A stretch of 64,000 nt of DNA from an uncultured Paracoccaceae bacterium (GCA_947492475.1 CANLNM010000003.1:351505-415504), one strand, 5' to 3'. Positions 1 through 9,058 are shown, counted from the first letter of the stretch. The notes: generated by a model from the letters alone, not told the origin. Translations and numbers: made by a program.

Positions 1-1054
1 TGGTGCCGTCGGTTGACCGGGCGGCCTCGATGATTTCGCGGTAGGTTGGGTCGGCTTCGACTTCGCGCGCAACGTTGTCCATTGTGCGCACTGCCTCGAT
101 TGGGAAATCACCGGCGGCGGATTCAGCCGACAGCATGATCGCATCGGTGCCTTCGTAGATTGCGGTTGCCACATCGGACACTTCGGCGCGGGTTGGCATC
201 GGGCTTTCGATCATGCTTTCCAACATTTGTGTCGCCACGATCACCGGTTTTGCGGCCTTGCGGGATTTGCGGATCAGCTGTTTCTGGATCGGTGGGACGG
301 CATGCACGGGCAGCTCTACCCCCAGATCGCCACGGGCCACCATGATACCGTCGGACACGTCCAAAATGCTGTCGAACCGCTTCACGGCTGATGGCTTTTC
401 GATCTTGGACAGAATCGCGGCGCGTCCTTTGGCCAATTTACGGGCCTCTTCGACGTCTGCGGCGCGCTGAACAAACGACAATGCCAGCCAATCGACACCC
501 AATTCACAAACAAATTCAAGGTCTTTGCGGTCTTTTTCCGACAACGCAGCCAAGGGCAGATCCACGTCTGGCACGTTCACGCCTTTGCGGTTGGAAATTG
601 TGCCTCCAACGACAACTTCGCAATTGGCAAAGTCTCCACCGCAATCCAAAACCTTCAGGCGGATTTTGCCGTCATTGACCAACAGGCTGGCGCCCGGTTC
701 CAGCGCGTCAAAGATTTCTTTGTGGGGCAAGCAAACACGGTTCACGTCGCCGGGTGTGTCATCCAGATCCAGACGGAATTTGGCGCCGACAACCATTTCT
801 TCGGCGTCATTGGCAAAGACACCCAAACGCAATTTAGGCCCTTGCAGATCAGCAAGGATCGCAATCGGGCTGTCCATGTCTTTTTCGATCTGGCGGATAA
901 TTTCATGGCGTACGCGAATTTCAGAATGATCGCCGTGGCTCATGTTCAGCCGGAACACATCCGCCCCCGCTTCGTGTAATGCGCGGATGGTTTCATAATC
1001 GTTTGAAGCAGGTCCAAGCGTGGCGACGATCTTGACGTTACGGAAGCGTCTCAT
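1..1054 (-). CDS. pyk: Pyruvate kinase (partial, C-terminal end outside window)
   Basis: Last step of glycolysis/Entner-Doudoroff: phosphoenolpyruvate plus ADP to pyruvate plus ATP. The reverse strand starts with ATG at 1054 and reads [17 protein letters not shown], the standard pyruvate kinase N-terminus, and stays open to the window edge (about 351 codons). Near the edge it contains the family block around QMLESMI and the TRAEVSDVA motif. About 130 C-terminal residues of a usual 480 are missing because the window ends. A promoter and a LacI/GntR-like dyad lie directly upstream. Confidence 0.96.
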   Translation of the reverse strand, partial: MRRFRNVKIVATLGPASNDYETIRALHEAGADVFRLNMSHGDHSEIRVRHEIIRQIEKDMDSPIAILADLQGPKLRLGVFANDAEEMVVGAKFRLDLDDTPGDVNRVCLPHKEIFDALEPGASLLVNDGKIRLKVLDCGGDFANCEVVVGGTISNRKGVNVPDVDLPLAALSEKDRKDLEFVCELGVDWLALSFVQRAADVEEARKLAKGRAAILSKIEKPSAVKRFDSILDVSDGIMVARGDLGVELPVHAVPPIQKQLIRKSRKAAKPVIVATQMLESMIESPMPTRAEVSDVATAIYEGTDAIMLSAESAAGDFPIEAVRTMDNVAREVEADPTYREIIEAARSTDGT

Positions 1055-1098
1055 ATGACAGAATGTCCTTTTTGGCGGCAAAATTGGTAGAGCGACGA

Positions 1099-1119
1099 AC
1101 GTTATCGCTAACATTAGCG
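1099..1119. promoter_or_regulatory. Candidate repressor operator in the pyk leader
   Basis: The stretch contains the perfect dyad CGCTAA-CA-TTAGCG (1106-1119), overlapping the near-palindrome GTTATCGCTAAC (1101-1112). This shape resembles LacI/GntR-family sugar-repressor operators. It sits just downstream of the -10 of pyk, where a bound repressor would block transcription. The regulator is not in the window. Confidence 0.45.
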
Positions 1120-1126
1120 TTGCGCC

Positions 1127-1154
1127 CTTATACCCATTTTCCTTTGCGGCTCAA
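1127..1154 (-). promoter_or_regulatory. Candidate sigma70 promoter of pyk
   Basis: On the minus strand: -35 TTGAGC (1149-1154), 16-base spacer, -10 TATAAG (1127-1132). It points at pyk and is followed at once by a dyad at 1099-1119. Assigned by eye only. Confidence 0.5.
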
Positions 1155-1191
1155 CTAGCCTATATAAAAATAACATTATAAGACAGGCTGC

Positions 1192-1956
1192 ATGACCTAT
1201 TCACCATATGAAATCCTGAATTCCGATTGCACGTCGCAGCTGCTGCTGACCTGTGATCATGCCAGCAATTTTGTGCCCGATGATGTCGCCAGTGGCGATC
1301 TGGGTTTGCCCGCGGCCGATATGGACCGCCATATCGCCTATGATATCGGTGCGGCGGGTGTGACCCGGCATTTGTCAGCGCTGTTGCGCGCCCCTGCAGT
1401 TCTGTCGAATTTTTCCCGCTTGGTGATTGATCCGAACCGGGGCGCAAATGATCCGACATTGGTGATGAAGCTATATGATGGAACGATCATTCCCGCCAAT
1501 CGCCATGTCGATGCCGCTGAAATCGCCCGTCGTAAGGCCAATCTATACGACCCCTATCACCGGGCATACGAACAGCTGGCCAGCGCGCATGACGATACGA
1601 TTGTTGTGGCGGTGCATTCCTTTACCCCCCGGCTGAACGGTCGCAAACCGCGCCCTTGGCATGTCGGGATCCTGTTTGCCGGTGACGAACGCTTTTCTCG
1701 GCCGTTTCTGGATGAACTGCACGCGCAATCCGATCTCTGTATTGGTGAAAACGAACCCTATGCAGGTCATTTGCCGGGGGATGCGGTGGATCAACATGCC
1801 TTGCAATGCGGGCGGGCCAATGCGCTGATCGAATTGCGTCATGATCTGATCGCGGATGAAGCCGGTCAACGCCATTGGGCCCAGCGGCTTGCGCCGTTGC
1901 TGACCAATGCACTGGCAACCTATTGCGCGCAACATGCGCAAAAATCCCTAGCATAA
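1192..1956 (+). CDS. N-formylglutamate amidohydrolase family protein
   Basis: Predicted hydrolase that releases formate from N-formyl-L-glutamate (last step of one histidine-degradation route) or a related amide. The 254-residue length fits the family. Recognisable blocks are TCDHASNFVPDD near residue 21, SRLVIDPNRG near 83 and VHSFTPRLNGRKPRPWHVGI near 141. It is divergent from pyk and followed 9 bases later by the next gene, so the three plus-strand genes here are probably co-transcribed. No hut genes are nearby, so the true substrate is open. Confidence 0.85.
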   Translation: MTYSPYEILNSDCTSQLLLTCDHASNFVPDDVASGDLGLPAADMDRHIAYDIGAAGVTRHLSALLRAPAVLSNFSRLVIDPNRGANDPTLVMKLYDGTIIPANRHVDAAEIARRKANLYDPYHRAYEQLASAHDDTIVVAVHSFTPRLNGRKPRPWHVGILFAGDERFSRPFLDELHAQSDLCIGENEPYAGHLPGDAVDQHALQCGRANALIELRHDLIADEAGQRHWAQRLAPLLTNALATYCAQHAQKSLA

Positions 1957-1965
1957 GGCGACCCA

Positions 1966-2307
1966 ATGCCCCATCTCGTCCTTGAATATAACGCCGCACT
2001 CGACACCCAGATCGACATGTCTGCATTGTGCAAAATTCTGTGGTCGAAAATGCAGGAAACCGGTGCCTTTGGGGATGGGTCTGCCATTCGCGTGCGCGCC
2101 ATCCCCATACAGCATTTCCACGTGGTGGGCGATCAGATGTTTGCCAATGGGATGATCCGGCTGCTGCCCGGTCGCGATGTGGCGCTGAAATCCAAAATCA
2201 CCCATGCGGTGCTGTCTGGTTTGATCGACGCCCTGCCCGGTGTGCAGAACCTGTCCGTCGATATCAAAGAAATCGACCCAGACGTTTACGCCAAACCCAC
2301 CCCCTAA
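1966..2307 (+). CDS. 5-carboxymethyl-2-hydroxymuconate isomerase-like protein
   Basis: Small (113 aa) tautomerase-superfamily protein of the CHMI type. After removal of Met the N-terminal residue is Pro (MPHLVLEYN), the catalytic base of this superfamily. The block RAIPIQHFHVVG in the middle is also typical of CHMI. In homoprotocatechuate degradation the enzyme isomerises 5-carboxymethyl-2-hydroxymuconate, but no hpa genes lie nearby, so that pathway role is inferred from family only. Spaced 9 bases after the amidohydrolase gene. Confidence 0.85.
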   Translation: MPHLVLEYNAALDTQIDMSALCKILWSKMQETGAFGDGSAIRVRAIPIQHFHVVGDQMFANGMIRLLPGRDVALKSKITHAVLSGLIDALPGVQNLSVDIKEIDPDVYAKPTP

Positions 2308-2319
2308 AGGAGCCGCATC

Positions 2320-2646
2320 ATGGATGATCAGACCCGCCTCGAAATCGAAGCCGCCGCGTTTCGCCGGTTGCAACAGCATCTGATGCAGGATCGTCAGGAT
2401 GTGCAAAACATCGACATGATGAACCTGGCTGGGTTTTGTCGCAATTGTCTGGGCCGCTGGTATCAAGAGGCCGCAAATGAACGCGGCATCGAATTGACCA
2501 AGAAAGAGGGCCGCGAGGCGTTTTACGGCATGCCCTATTCTGAATGGAAGGCGCAGCATCAAACAGAGGCCAGCCCGGACAAACAGGCCGCGTTTGAGGT
2601 CGCATTCAAAGAAAACGTGACCGACAAAACCAAAAGCGAAAAGTGA
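2320..2646 (+). CDS. DUF1244 domain protein
   Basis: 108-residue cytosolic protein matching DUF1244: the core AAAFRRLQQHLMQDR, then NLAGFCRNCLGRWY with two Cys, then the YGMPYSEWKA block. Function unknown. The C-terminal tail after about residue 90 is charged and probably flexible. ATG preceded by AAAGGAG at 2307-2313. It is the third gene of the small operon that starts at 1192. Confidence 0.88.
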   Translation: MDDQTRLEIEAAAFRRLQQHLMQDRQDVQNIDMMNLAGFCRNCLGRWYQEAANERGIELTKKEGREAFYGMPYSEWKAQHQTEASPDKQAAFEVAFKENVTDKTKSEK

Positions 2647-2849
2647 TTCTACCCTTAGCGTTGGGTTAATTGCGGGACGAACTGGAACAGTTCCCCCGCG
2701 ATTTGCATCACTGGCCCAGCAGCGGACACAATAAGCCGTTAACCCTGCCGTAAATTTGACGAAATCTAACCCGCAATGGCATGACGTATGTGGGGGCGAT
2801 GCCGGAACGTTGTCAAAGACACGACACCGGCAATGTCAAAGGATAGACA

Positions 2850-3107
2850 ATGGGTGCGCAAACGAGTGCCGAGTTTTTTGAGGGCACTGCCATGCCCGCC
2901 GTGCCGATGATCCAAGGCTTTGATCCGGACGTTGAAACGCTGTCGTTCACGCTGTCTGAGGACGACATGGACGCGACGCTTCGGCTAGAGGATTTGGCGG
3001 ATCAGACCGGCGTTCGGCTCAGCATCGGGGACCGGTTGATTGCGGTTTTGTTTGGGGTGCGCGCGGATGATCTGGAACCGGGTTGTCTGCAATTTGAATT
3101 CGAATAG
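2850..3107 (+). CDS. Small acidic hypothetical protein
   Basis: 85 residues, strongly acidic, no Cys, no signal peptide or membrane segment. AAAGGATAGACA precedes the ATG, and a strong hairpin terminator follows 48 bases after the stop, so it looks like a genuine single-gene unit. The second half (RLSIGDRLIAVLFGV..) has alternating beta-strand character. I do not recognise the family. Confidence 0.6.
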   Translation: MGAQTSAEFFEGTAMPAVPMIQGFDPDVETLSFTLSEDDMDATLRLEDLADQTGVRLSIGDRLIAVLFGVRADDLEPGCLQFEFE

Positions 3108-3155
3108 GTCTGTTTTTCAGACCCCAATGACGTCTGTGCAGCTACAGCATTGACG

Positions 3156-3188
3156 GAAAGGCCGCACCGGTAGGGGGTGCGGCCTTTC
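3156..3188 (+). terminator. Hairpin terminator after the 2850 gene
   Basis: A perfect 13-bp stem (GAAAGGCCGCACC, 3156-3168, against 3176-3188) with a 7-base loop, followed by CAGCGTTTT. It lies between convergent genes and the T-run favours the plus strand. Confidence 0.8.
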
Positions 3189-3203
3189 AGCGTTTTAGCC
3201 CAT

Positions 3204-3791
3204 TCAGTCAGGCCGTTTTGCAAATCCAGTTGCGGTTAATGTGCGGGCCTGGTCCACCCAATTGTCCCGGCTCACCCGGCCCTTGAACCCGGTCAAATTG
3301 GAATCCACCCAAGCCACCTCTTGGTCGGTCCAGTTGGCGATCTGATAGAAATGCCAAAACCCCATTTCATTGCACAATGCCGCCAGTTTCGGTCCAATCC
3401 CTTTGATCAGTCTCAGATCATCCCCCTGCCCGTCCTCTGGCGCGGGCAAAGCGGCTGGGCGTCGGCCTTCGTCTGGACCCTCGACGATCCCGTCCCCATC
3501 CAAATCCCCCGGAGCGTTGGGCGTGGGGGGCGCAGCGTGGATCGCATCGGCAATGGCGACATGGCTCAGGTCCAGCTGATGCTGTAGCTGCGCCATTTTT
3601 GCGTGATCCACCGCTTGTTCGGCCCGGACTTTCTGCAACTCAGCTTTCAGGCGGTCCTCTTCGATGCCACCCTGAGGTTCGGGATCGATCTGGCGCCCCC
3701 AGATGATCCATCCTGCAAGCAGACCCAGCCCCCCTGCGATCAACAGCAGCACCCAGATTTCCCCCAGCAAAAATCCCCATTCCTTGAACAT
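3204..3791 (-). CDS. Membrane-anchored protein with C-terminal helix-hairpin-helix-like domain
   Basis: 195 residues. One N-terminal membrane segment (about 8-30), then a charged, helical and Pro/Asp-rich linker (about 35-125), then a C-terminal domain with DLRLIKGIGPKLAALCNEMG (about 127-146). That domain is the HhH-like fold also found at the end of some NADH-quinone oxidoreductase E subunits and in COG3743 proteins. Function unknown; a DNA- or protein-binding role at the membrane is possible. It lies 9 bases after the OmpA-family gene and is probably co-transcribed with it. Confidence 0.7.
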   Translation of the reverse strand: MFKEWGFLLGEIWVLLLIAGGLGLLAGWIIWGRQIDPEPQGGIEEDRLKAELQKVRAEQAVDHAKMAQLQHQLDLSHVAIADAIHAAPPTPNAPGDLDGDGIVEGPDEGRRPAALPAPEDGQGDDLRLIKGIGPKLAALCNEMGFWHFYQIANWTDQEVAWVDSNLTGFKGRVSRDNWVDQARTLTATGFAKRPD

Positions 3792-3800
3792 ATTGGTCCC

Positions 3801-5984
3801 CTATTCGGATCCGCCTGCGGCCGGATCGATCCATGTCATTGTCGTTCGGCGATTTTGCGCGCGACCCTCACTGGTTTCATTGCTGGCAATCGGCACCTGC
3901 GATCCATAGCCATGTGCCGTTATCACCGAGCCAGCCACGCCACGGGTCACCAGAACCTGACGGACAATTCCAGCTCGTTCCAGCGACAGGGCATTGTTCA
4001 CCTGATCATTCCCCGTGTCATCCGTATGGCCCCCGACCTCTAGCAACAATCCGCCCTCAAACACGCAGTTTTGGGCAATGGACGCAACCAGGTTGAGACT
4101 GCGCATGGATTTTGCATCCAGCCGCGTTGAGGCCGTGACGAAATTCACACCATCGGCCAATGCGCCATCGGTCCATGCCTGACAGGCCTGCAAACTTGGG
4201 GAAAACGTCAAAACGGGCAACCACACACCCGCGATAAACGCTTCTTCGATGCCGGTGGCCGCATTCACACGGCGGGTCCCTGTGAGGATCGAAACATCGC
4301 CGTCCTGAAACACCACGGAAACCGGCCTGTCACTGTCGGTTTCAAACAGCGATCTGATCGCAGATTGAACCAGTTCGGCATCAATGCCCGGGGTCAATGC
4401 AATTTCAGCGCGCAGGCCATCGGCGGTTGAATGATAGCGCAACGTTTCGATTTCAGGCAGCATATCCCCCAAGGCAAACAGGCCAATCGCGTCGCTTTCC
4501 TGCCCCACCAAACCCAAGAGCGGTTCCCCAGCGATCTGATGCACGCCCCATGCTTGCGCAATATCCGCCGGTGTCAGGCCCCGCGGCAATTTCCCAGACA
4601 CAATTGCCCCATTCTGAGCCGCATAAGTCACAACAAAATCCGCCGGCGCACCGTCATCCAACACCGCAATATCGGCCCGCAATTGCCCCTCTGCGACGGT
4701 TTCCAGCATTGCGAGAACCTGTTCACGATCTGCCGGAACCTCTGCCAGACCTGTAAGGTCGATGCCCTGCCCGGACACATCCAACGCGCCCTCAACCAAA
4801 AGCCCCAAGGCCCGCAGCCCAATATCGGCCATTGGGACAAACAATCCGGTTTCATCATTGATAAACGCAACCTGGACGTCTCCGCCGATCTGATCGGCCC
4901 CCAATGTGTCCGCCACCCATTGCGATGTCACATCGGCCGGGATTTTCCCCGCGGCTGTCGCGCTCATCCCGGTGATGTCCACGTGCAGTTCAAATGGTGC
5001 GCCGTCATCCCACAGCGCGATGTCATGGTACAGCCCAAATGTGTCGGGCAAATTGGTCAACAAAGCCAGCGCCGCCTCTCTCTGAGCCGGGCGGGCCTGA
5101 CCTGTGATCCTGATCTGCATCCCTTCGATTTGCAGCCGCCCCGAGGACAAATGCCCCAGCGCCTGCAGGCTGTGTTGCGCGGCTAGGTTCCAGTCAACCG
5201 GGCCTAGGATATGGGCCTGTTCCAACGTGCCATTCAGTGCCCCGGCATCCCCAAATGTTTGTGCAGAAAACGTATCCATAGCCAGTGGTTCGGATAGAAA
5301 ATCGACCGGGATTTTGCCATCTGCCTGCGCATCTGTACCGTCCCATTGTAGATCAATCCGCATCGGCGTGCCGTCATCCAGCAACTCAATCCGTGCGTCT
5401 GAATGATACCCGTCCGGCAATTGTTGCAACATCGCCAGAACGAATTCTTTGGCATCGGGATCGCGCACCAATCCGGTCAGGATCAGGTTTTGGTCCCGCA
5501 GGATCATTTCCCCCTCATTCAACAGATCGCGCGCATCCATGCCCACCTTTACGGCGCTGTCCCAATCATTGGGCGCGCCAGATGATAGGATCAACCCATC
5601 CGCCAGTCCGCCTATTCGGGATCTCAATTGAGCGCGGGCCTGTTCGGATGGCACAGCGCCCAGCGCGTCCTGATCGGTGATTGTGATTTCAAACGGGGCG
5701 GCGACGGGGATCGGAGTGGTCTGCATCACAACAACCCGGCGTCCTGCAATGCGGTCAAACCGTTGCAACAGCGCCTGTGCCTCGGCAGTGTCATTCACCA
5801 ATCCGCGCACGATGATGTCGCGGCCTTGAACGTCTATTTGGACGCTGTGCTGGCTTTGATCGGCGACAAACGCGGCGGATCTGGTCAGGTTTTGCTGAAT
5901 ATCAGGGACCGTAAAGGTGGCCGAAAACCACCCCAACGCCCCAAGTCCAATTGCAAAAACCGCGCCCCCAACCAAGCGTCGCAT
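3801..5984 (-). CDS. OmpA-family protein with repeated periplasmic BON-like domains
   Basis: 727 residues from the ATG at 5984, which has GAAGGGG upstream; an earlier ATG at 6044 is in frame but gives a 20-residue extension before the membrane segment. Residues about 4-25 form a signal anchor. Then come repeats of about 120 residues, each ending with an (L/W)DDGxP turn (near residues 203, 327 and 443) followed by xGK(I/L)P. The C-terminal OmpA domain (about 610-715) has GGHTDDTGND, SLERA and AQNRR, the peptidoglycan-binding signature. Probably a periplasmic protein linking cell wall and envelope. Confidence 0.85.
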   Translation of the reverse strand: MRRLVGGAVFAIGLGALGWFSATFTVPDIQQNLTRSAAFVADQSQHSVQIDVQGRDIIVRGLVNDTAEAQALLQRFDRIAGRRVVVMQTTPIPVAAPFEITITDQDALGAVPSEQARAQLRSRIGGLADGLILSSGAPNDWDSAVKVGMDARDLLNEGEMILRDQNLILTGLVRDPDAKEFVLAMLQQLPDGYHSDARIELLDDGTPMRIDLQWDGTDAQADGKIPVDFLSEPLAMDTFSAQTFGDAGALNGTLEQAHILGPVDWNLAAQHSLQALGHLSSGRLQIEGMQIRITGQARPAQREAALALLTNLPDTFGLYHDIALWDDGAPFELHVDITGMSATAAGKIPADVTSQWVADTLGADQIGGDVQVAFINDETGLFVPMADIGLRALGLLVEGALDVSGQGIDLTGLAEVPADREQVLAMLETVAEGQLRADIAVLDDGAPADFVVTYAAQNGAIVSGKLPRGLTPADIAQAWGVHQIAGEPLLGLVGQESDAIGLFALGDMLPEIETLRYHSTADGLRAEIALTPGIDAELVQSAIRSLFETDSDRPVSVVFQDGDVSILTGTRRVNAATGIEEAFIAGVWLPVLTFSPSLQACQAWTDGALADGVNFVTASTRLDAKSMRSLNLVASIAQNCVFEGGLLLEVGGHTDDTGNDQVNNALSLERAGIVRQVLVTRGVAGSVITAHGYGSQVPIASNETSEGRAQNRRTTMTWIDPAAGGSE

Positions 5985-6064
5985 AAAAACGGCCCCTTCG
6001 TCATTCAATGCAACAATCGAATGACGTTTGGGGCCGTAACGCAAGGATTATATGGCAGAAATGC

Positions 6065-6928
6065 CTAGATCGCGGCTTTGCGGGCTTCGTCTAGGTAGAT
6101 TTCGCGCAAACGCGGGGCGATAGACCCCGGTGCGCCACCGCCGATTTGTGCGCCGTCAATTTCAACAACCGGACAGACAAACATGGTGGCCGACGTGATA
6201 AACGCTTCGTCTGCTTGCTGGGCTTCTTCAATTGTGAACAGGCGTTCTTCGACGTCCATCTGTGCCTCGGCGGCGAACCGCAGAACGGCGGCCCGTGTGA
6301 TGCCGTGCAGGATGTCGTTGGACAGCTGGCGCGTGATGATTTTACCGTCCTTGACGATATAGGCGTTGTTGGATGTGCCTTCGGTCACGTAGCCGTCTTC
6401 GACCAACCACGCATCATCACAGCCTGCAGCCTTGGCCATCATTTTGCCCATGGATGGGTACAGCAATTGCACGGTTTTGATGTCGCGGCGGCCCCAGCGT
6501 TGGTCTTCGATGGAAATCACTTTGATGCCGTTTTTCGCAGCCGGGCTTTCTGTAATGCCGGGTTTGGACTGGGTGAACAACACCACGGTGCAGGGTGTTT
6601 CATCCGGGTCCGGGTACACAAAATCACGATCCGCAGGCGCGCCGCGGGTGATTTGCAAATAGACACCGCCGTCGACGACGTCGTTTTTGGCAACCAATTC
6701 ACGGTGAATGTTCAGCAGCTCATCCTTGGTTACAGGCGCGCGCATATCCAATTCGTTCAGCGACCGTTCCAACCGGATTGCGTGGCCATCAAAATCCACC
6801 AATTTGCCGTCCAGAACAGACGTCACTTCGTAAACGCCATCCGCCATCAGGAACCCACGATCAAAGATCGAAACCTTGGCTTCCCCCTCGGGCAGGTATT
6901 CTCCGTTTACGTAAACTGTGCGGCTCAT
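6065..6928 (-). CDS. D-amino-acid transaminase (class IV PLP enzyme)
   Basis: 287 residues. Start ATG at 6928 is preceded by GGGGATAACGAC. It has the D-alanine aminotransferase hallmarks: N-terminal VYVNGEYLPEGEAKVSIFDRG, the PLP-lysine in RRDIKTVQLL, and EGTSNNAYIV for phosphate binding. The family moves the amino group of D-amino acids to 2-oxoglutarate, giving D-glutamate. It is the third gene of an operon after DgcN-like and DgcA-like genes, only 4 bases from the latter. I infer that it collects D-amino-acid nitrogen as D-glutamate for the two upstream enzymes. Confidence 0.88.
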   Translation of the reverse strand: MSRTVYVNGEYLPEGEAKVSIFDRGFLMADGVYEVTSVLDGKLVDFDGHAIRLERSLNELDMRAPVTKDELLNIHRELVAKNDVVDGGVYLQITRGAPADRDFVYPDPDETPCTVVLFTQSKPGITESPAAKNGIKVISIEDQRWGRRDIKTVQLLYPSMGKMMAKAAGCDDAWLVEDGYVTEGTSNNAYIVKDGKIITRQLSNDILHGITRAAVLRFAAEAQMDVEERLFTIEEAQQADEAFITSATMFVCPVVEIDGAQIGGGAPGSIAPRLREIYLDEARKAAI

Positions 6929-6932
6929 GTCG

Positions 6933-7895
6933 TTATCCCCATAATGCGGCTTTGGGCGGGTGAACGCCCTCAGCGTCAAAATTTAATGCGTTGTCGCGGT
7001 CTTCGGCTAACAAAAGCGGCCCGTCAAGGTCCGTTACAGCCGCACCTTGGGCCACCAACGTCGCCGGGGCCATCGCCAGAGATGATCCAACCATGCAGCC
7101 GACCATCACGTCATAGCCTTGTTTTTCGGCCTCAATGCGCAATGCCAGCGCTTCGGTTAGGCCGCCGGTTTTGTCTAATTTGATGTTGATCATGTCATAT
7201 TTGCCAGCCAATCCGGGCAGGCTGGCGCGGTCATGACAGCTTTCATCCGCGCAGACCGGCAACGGGCGTTCGATTTCGGCCAGCAGATCGTCCTGACCGG
7301 CGGGCAAAGGTTGTTCGACCATCTGCACACCCAACCGCAGCAGATGCGGCGCCAATTCGGAATAGACCTCGGCCGTCCAGCCTTCGTTTGCATCCACAAC
7401 AATCGGGGAATTGGGCGCGCCGCGACGCACGGCTTCTAGGCGGGCCATGTCATCTGGCGTGCCCAGTTTGATTTTGAGCAGCGGACGATGGGCATGTTCG
7501 CGGGCTTTGATCTCCATCACGTCGGGCTCTGCCAAAGACAGGGTAAACGCGGTGATTTCTGGTCCCGGCTTGGCCAGCCCGGCCAAGTCCCACACGCGGC
7601 GTCCGGTTTGTTTGGCCTCTAAATCCCACAAAGCGCAATCCACTGCATTGCGCGCGGCACCTGCTGGCAGCAGATCCTGCAATGCCTGACGGGTGACATC
7701 GGCGGGCAATCCGTTGATTTCGGCGGTGACACTGTCCAGCGTTTCATCGTAGCGCGCATAAGGCACACATTCGCCCCAGCCGGTGATCCCGTCGCGGGTC
7801 ACCCGCACGGTCAGCACTTTGGCTTCTGTGCGCGATCCGCGGGCGATGGTGAAAACTTCGGCCAATTTAAAGGCTTCTGACTGGACGCTTATCAT
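6933..7895 (-). CDS. dgcA: N-acetyl-D-glutamate racemase DgcA-like (dipeptide epimerase family)
   Basis: 320-residue enolase-superfamily protein. Start ATG at 7895 follows AAGGAATGCACA. Catalytic elements visible: the KIKLG lysine pair, VDANEGW and EQPL metal ligands, DESCHD, and the second base lysine in INIKLDKTGG. Similar sequences were annotated as L-Ala-D/L-Glu epimerases; when paired with a DUF1611 protein they act as N-acetyl-D-glutamate racemases in a reported D-glutamate route of marine proteobacteria. The DUF1611 gene is 56 bases upstream, which supports the DgcA reading. Substrate is inferred, not shown. Confidence 0.82.
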   Translation of the reverse strand: MISVQSEAFKLAEVFTIARGSRTEAKVLTVRVTRDGITGWGECVPYARYDETLDSVTAEINGLPADVTRQALQDLLPAGAARNAVDCALWDLEAKQTGRRVWDLAGLAKPGPEITAFTLSLAEPDVMEIKAREHAHRPLLKIKLGTPDDMARLEAVRRGAPNSPIVVDANEGWTAEVYSELAPHLLRLGVQMVEQPLPAGQDDLLAEIERPLPVCADESCHDRASLPGLAGKYDMINIKLDKTGGLTEALALRIEAEKQGYDVMVGCMVGSSLAMAPATLVAQGAAVTDLDGPLLLAEDRDNALNFDAEGVHPPKAALWG

Positions 7896-7951
7896 TGTGC
7901 ATTCCTTATTCGTAAAACGTGCCGCAGGCCAACGCCCACGGCACATCGTTC

Positions 7952-8953
7952 TTACAGCGCCAATAAGGCGTCGACCAGACGTGCCGCACCTTGGCGGAAT
8001 GGATCGACCGCTGGCAGGCCCATTTCTGCTTCGACTTTGGCCAGATACGCCTCAGCTGTGGCCTCGTCCCAGGCGGATGTGTTCACGGAAATGCCCACAA
8101 CCTGACAATCCGGGTTGGCCACACGCGCCAGGTTCAGCGCCGTGTCACGCAATGCTTGCAACGTTGGCAAATCATAGCCCGGCAGGCCGCGCATATGTTC
8201 GCGGGTCGGTTCATGGGCAAGGATCAGCGCGTCTGGCTGACCACCATGGATCAACGCCATGGTCACCCCGGAATAAGACACGTGGAACAGGCTGCCTTGT
8301 CCTTCGATGTGATCCCAGTGATCGGCATCATTGTCTGGTGTCAGCCATTCCACGGCACCAGCCATGAAATCTGCGATGACCGCATCCAAAGGCACGCCAT
8401 TGCCGGTGATCAAAATCCCGGTCTGACCTGTCGCGCGGAAATTGGAATTCAGGCCACGGGCCTTCATTTCTTTGTCCATGGCGAGGGATGTGTACATTTT
8501 GCCGACGGAACAATCGGTGCCCACAGCCAGACAGCGTTTGCCGGTCCGTTTCACGCCATTTGCGATCGGGTAATCCACATCAGGGATGCGCACGTCGTGC
8601 AATTCACGGCCACAGGCCTTGGCCACGGCGACCAGATCTTCTTCGTCGCGCAGCAGGTTGTGCAGACCGGATGCCAGATCAAAACCTTCTTCCAATGCTG
8701 TCACCAGCACCTTTTTCCACGCTTGCGAAATCATCCCGCCCCGGTTGGCCACGCCAATCACCAGCGTTTTGGCGCCAGCGGCTTTGGCCTCTTCCAAGGT
8801 CATATCGGTCAGGCCCACATCGGCATTGCAGCCTTCCATGCGGAATTGGCCCACGGCGTTGTCAGGACGCCAGTCTTTGATCCCTTGGGCCACTTTGGCA
8901 GCCAATTGATCAGGTGCGTCACCCAGAAACAAAAGATACGGCGTCTTGATCAT
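7952..8953 (-). CDS. dgcN: D-glutamate N-acetyltransferase DgcN-like (DUF1611)
   Basis: 333 residues. Two ATGs compete (8965 and 8953); the second is chosen because GGGGATAATC lies directly before it. The protein has a P-loop-like GTDCSVGKMYT motif near the middle and the DUF1611 block HGGQPDALILAHEP. DgcN acetylates D-glutamate, and DgcA then racemises the product to N-acetyl-L-glutamate. First gene of the dgcN-dgcA-transaminase operon. The product could also feed arginine synthesis; argB and argH are in this window but not linked. Confidence 0.82.
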   Translation of the reverse strand: MIKTPYLLFLGDAPDQLAAKVAQGIKDWRPDNAVGQFRMEGCNADVGLTDMTLEEAKAAGAKTLVIGVANRGGMISQAWKKVLVTALEEGFDLASGLHNLLRDEEDLVAVAKACGRELHDVRIPDVDYPIANGVKRTGKRCLAVGTDCSVGKMYTSLAMDKEMKARGLNSNFRATGQTGILITGNGVPLDAVIADFMAGAVEWLTPDNDADHWDHIEGQGSLFHVSYSGVTMALIHGGQPDALILAHEPTREHMRGLPGYDLPTLQALRDTALNLARVANPDCQVVGISVNTSAWDEATAEAYLAKVEAEMGLPAVDPFRQGAARLVDALLAL

Positions 8954-9034
8954 GATTATCCCCATTCAATATCGAAGGACAAAATGCAGCCCAAACACCG
9001 GGCAATGCGCCGAAAAGCGTCGTCAGATTTCACA

Positions 9035-9058
9035 ATTTAACGAAGAAAATCGTCAAAT
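9035..9058. promoter_or_regulatory. Dyad upstream of the dgcN operon
   Basis: Imperfect inverted repeat ATTTAACGA-N6-TCGTCAAAT, about 80 bases upstream of dgcN. The octamer GATTTCAC also occurs twice around it (9026-9033 and 9064-9071). A regulator-binding region is plausible; no regulator gene lies next to the operon. Confidence 0.35.

Noticed and set aside
6146..7183. Long plus-strand open frame (345 codons) opposite the transaminase and dgcA genes
   Set aside because: It is the antisense shadow of two recognised minus-strand enzymes with good ribosome sites; its translation shows no family features.
7991..9040. 349-codon plus-strand frame opposite dgcN
   Set aside because: Antisense shadow caused by GC-rich codon bias; dgcN has clear motifs on the other strand.
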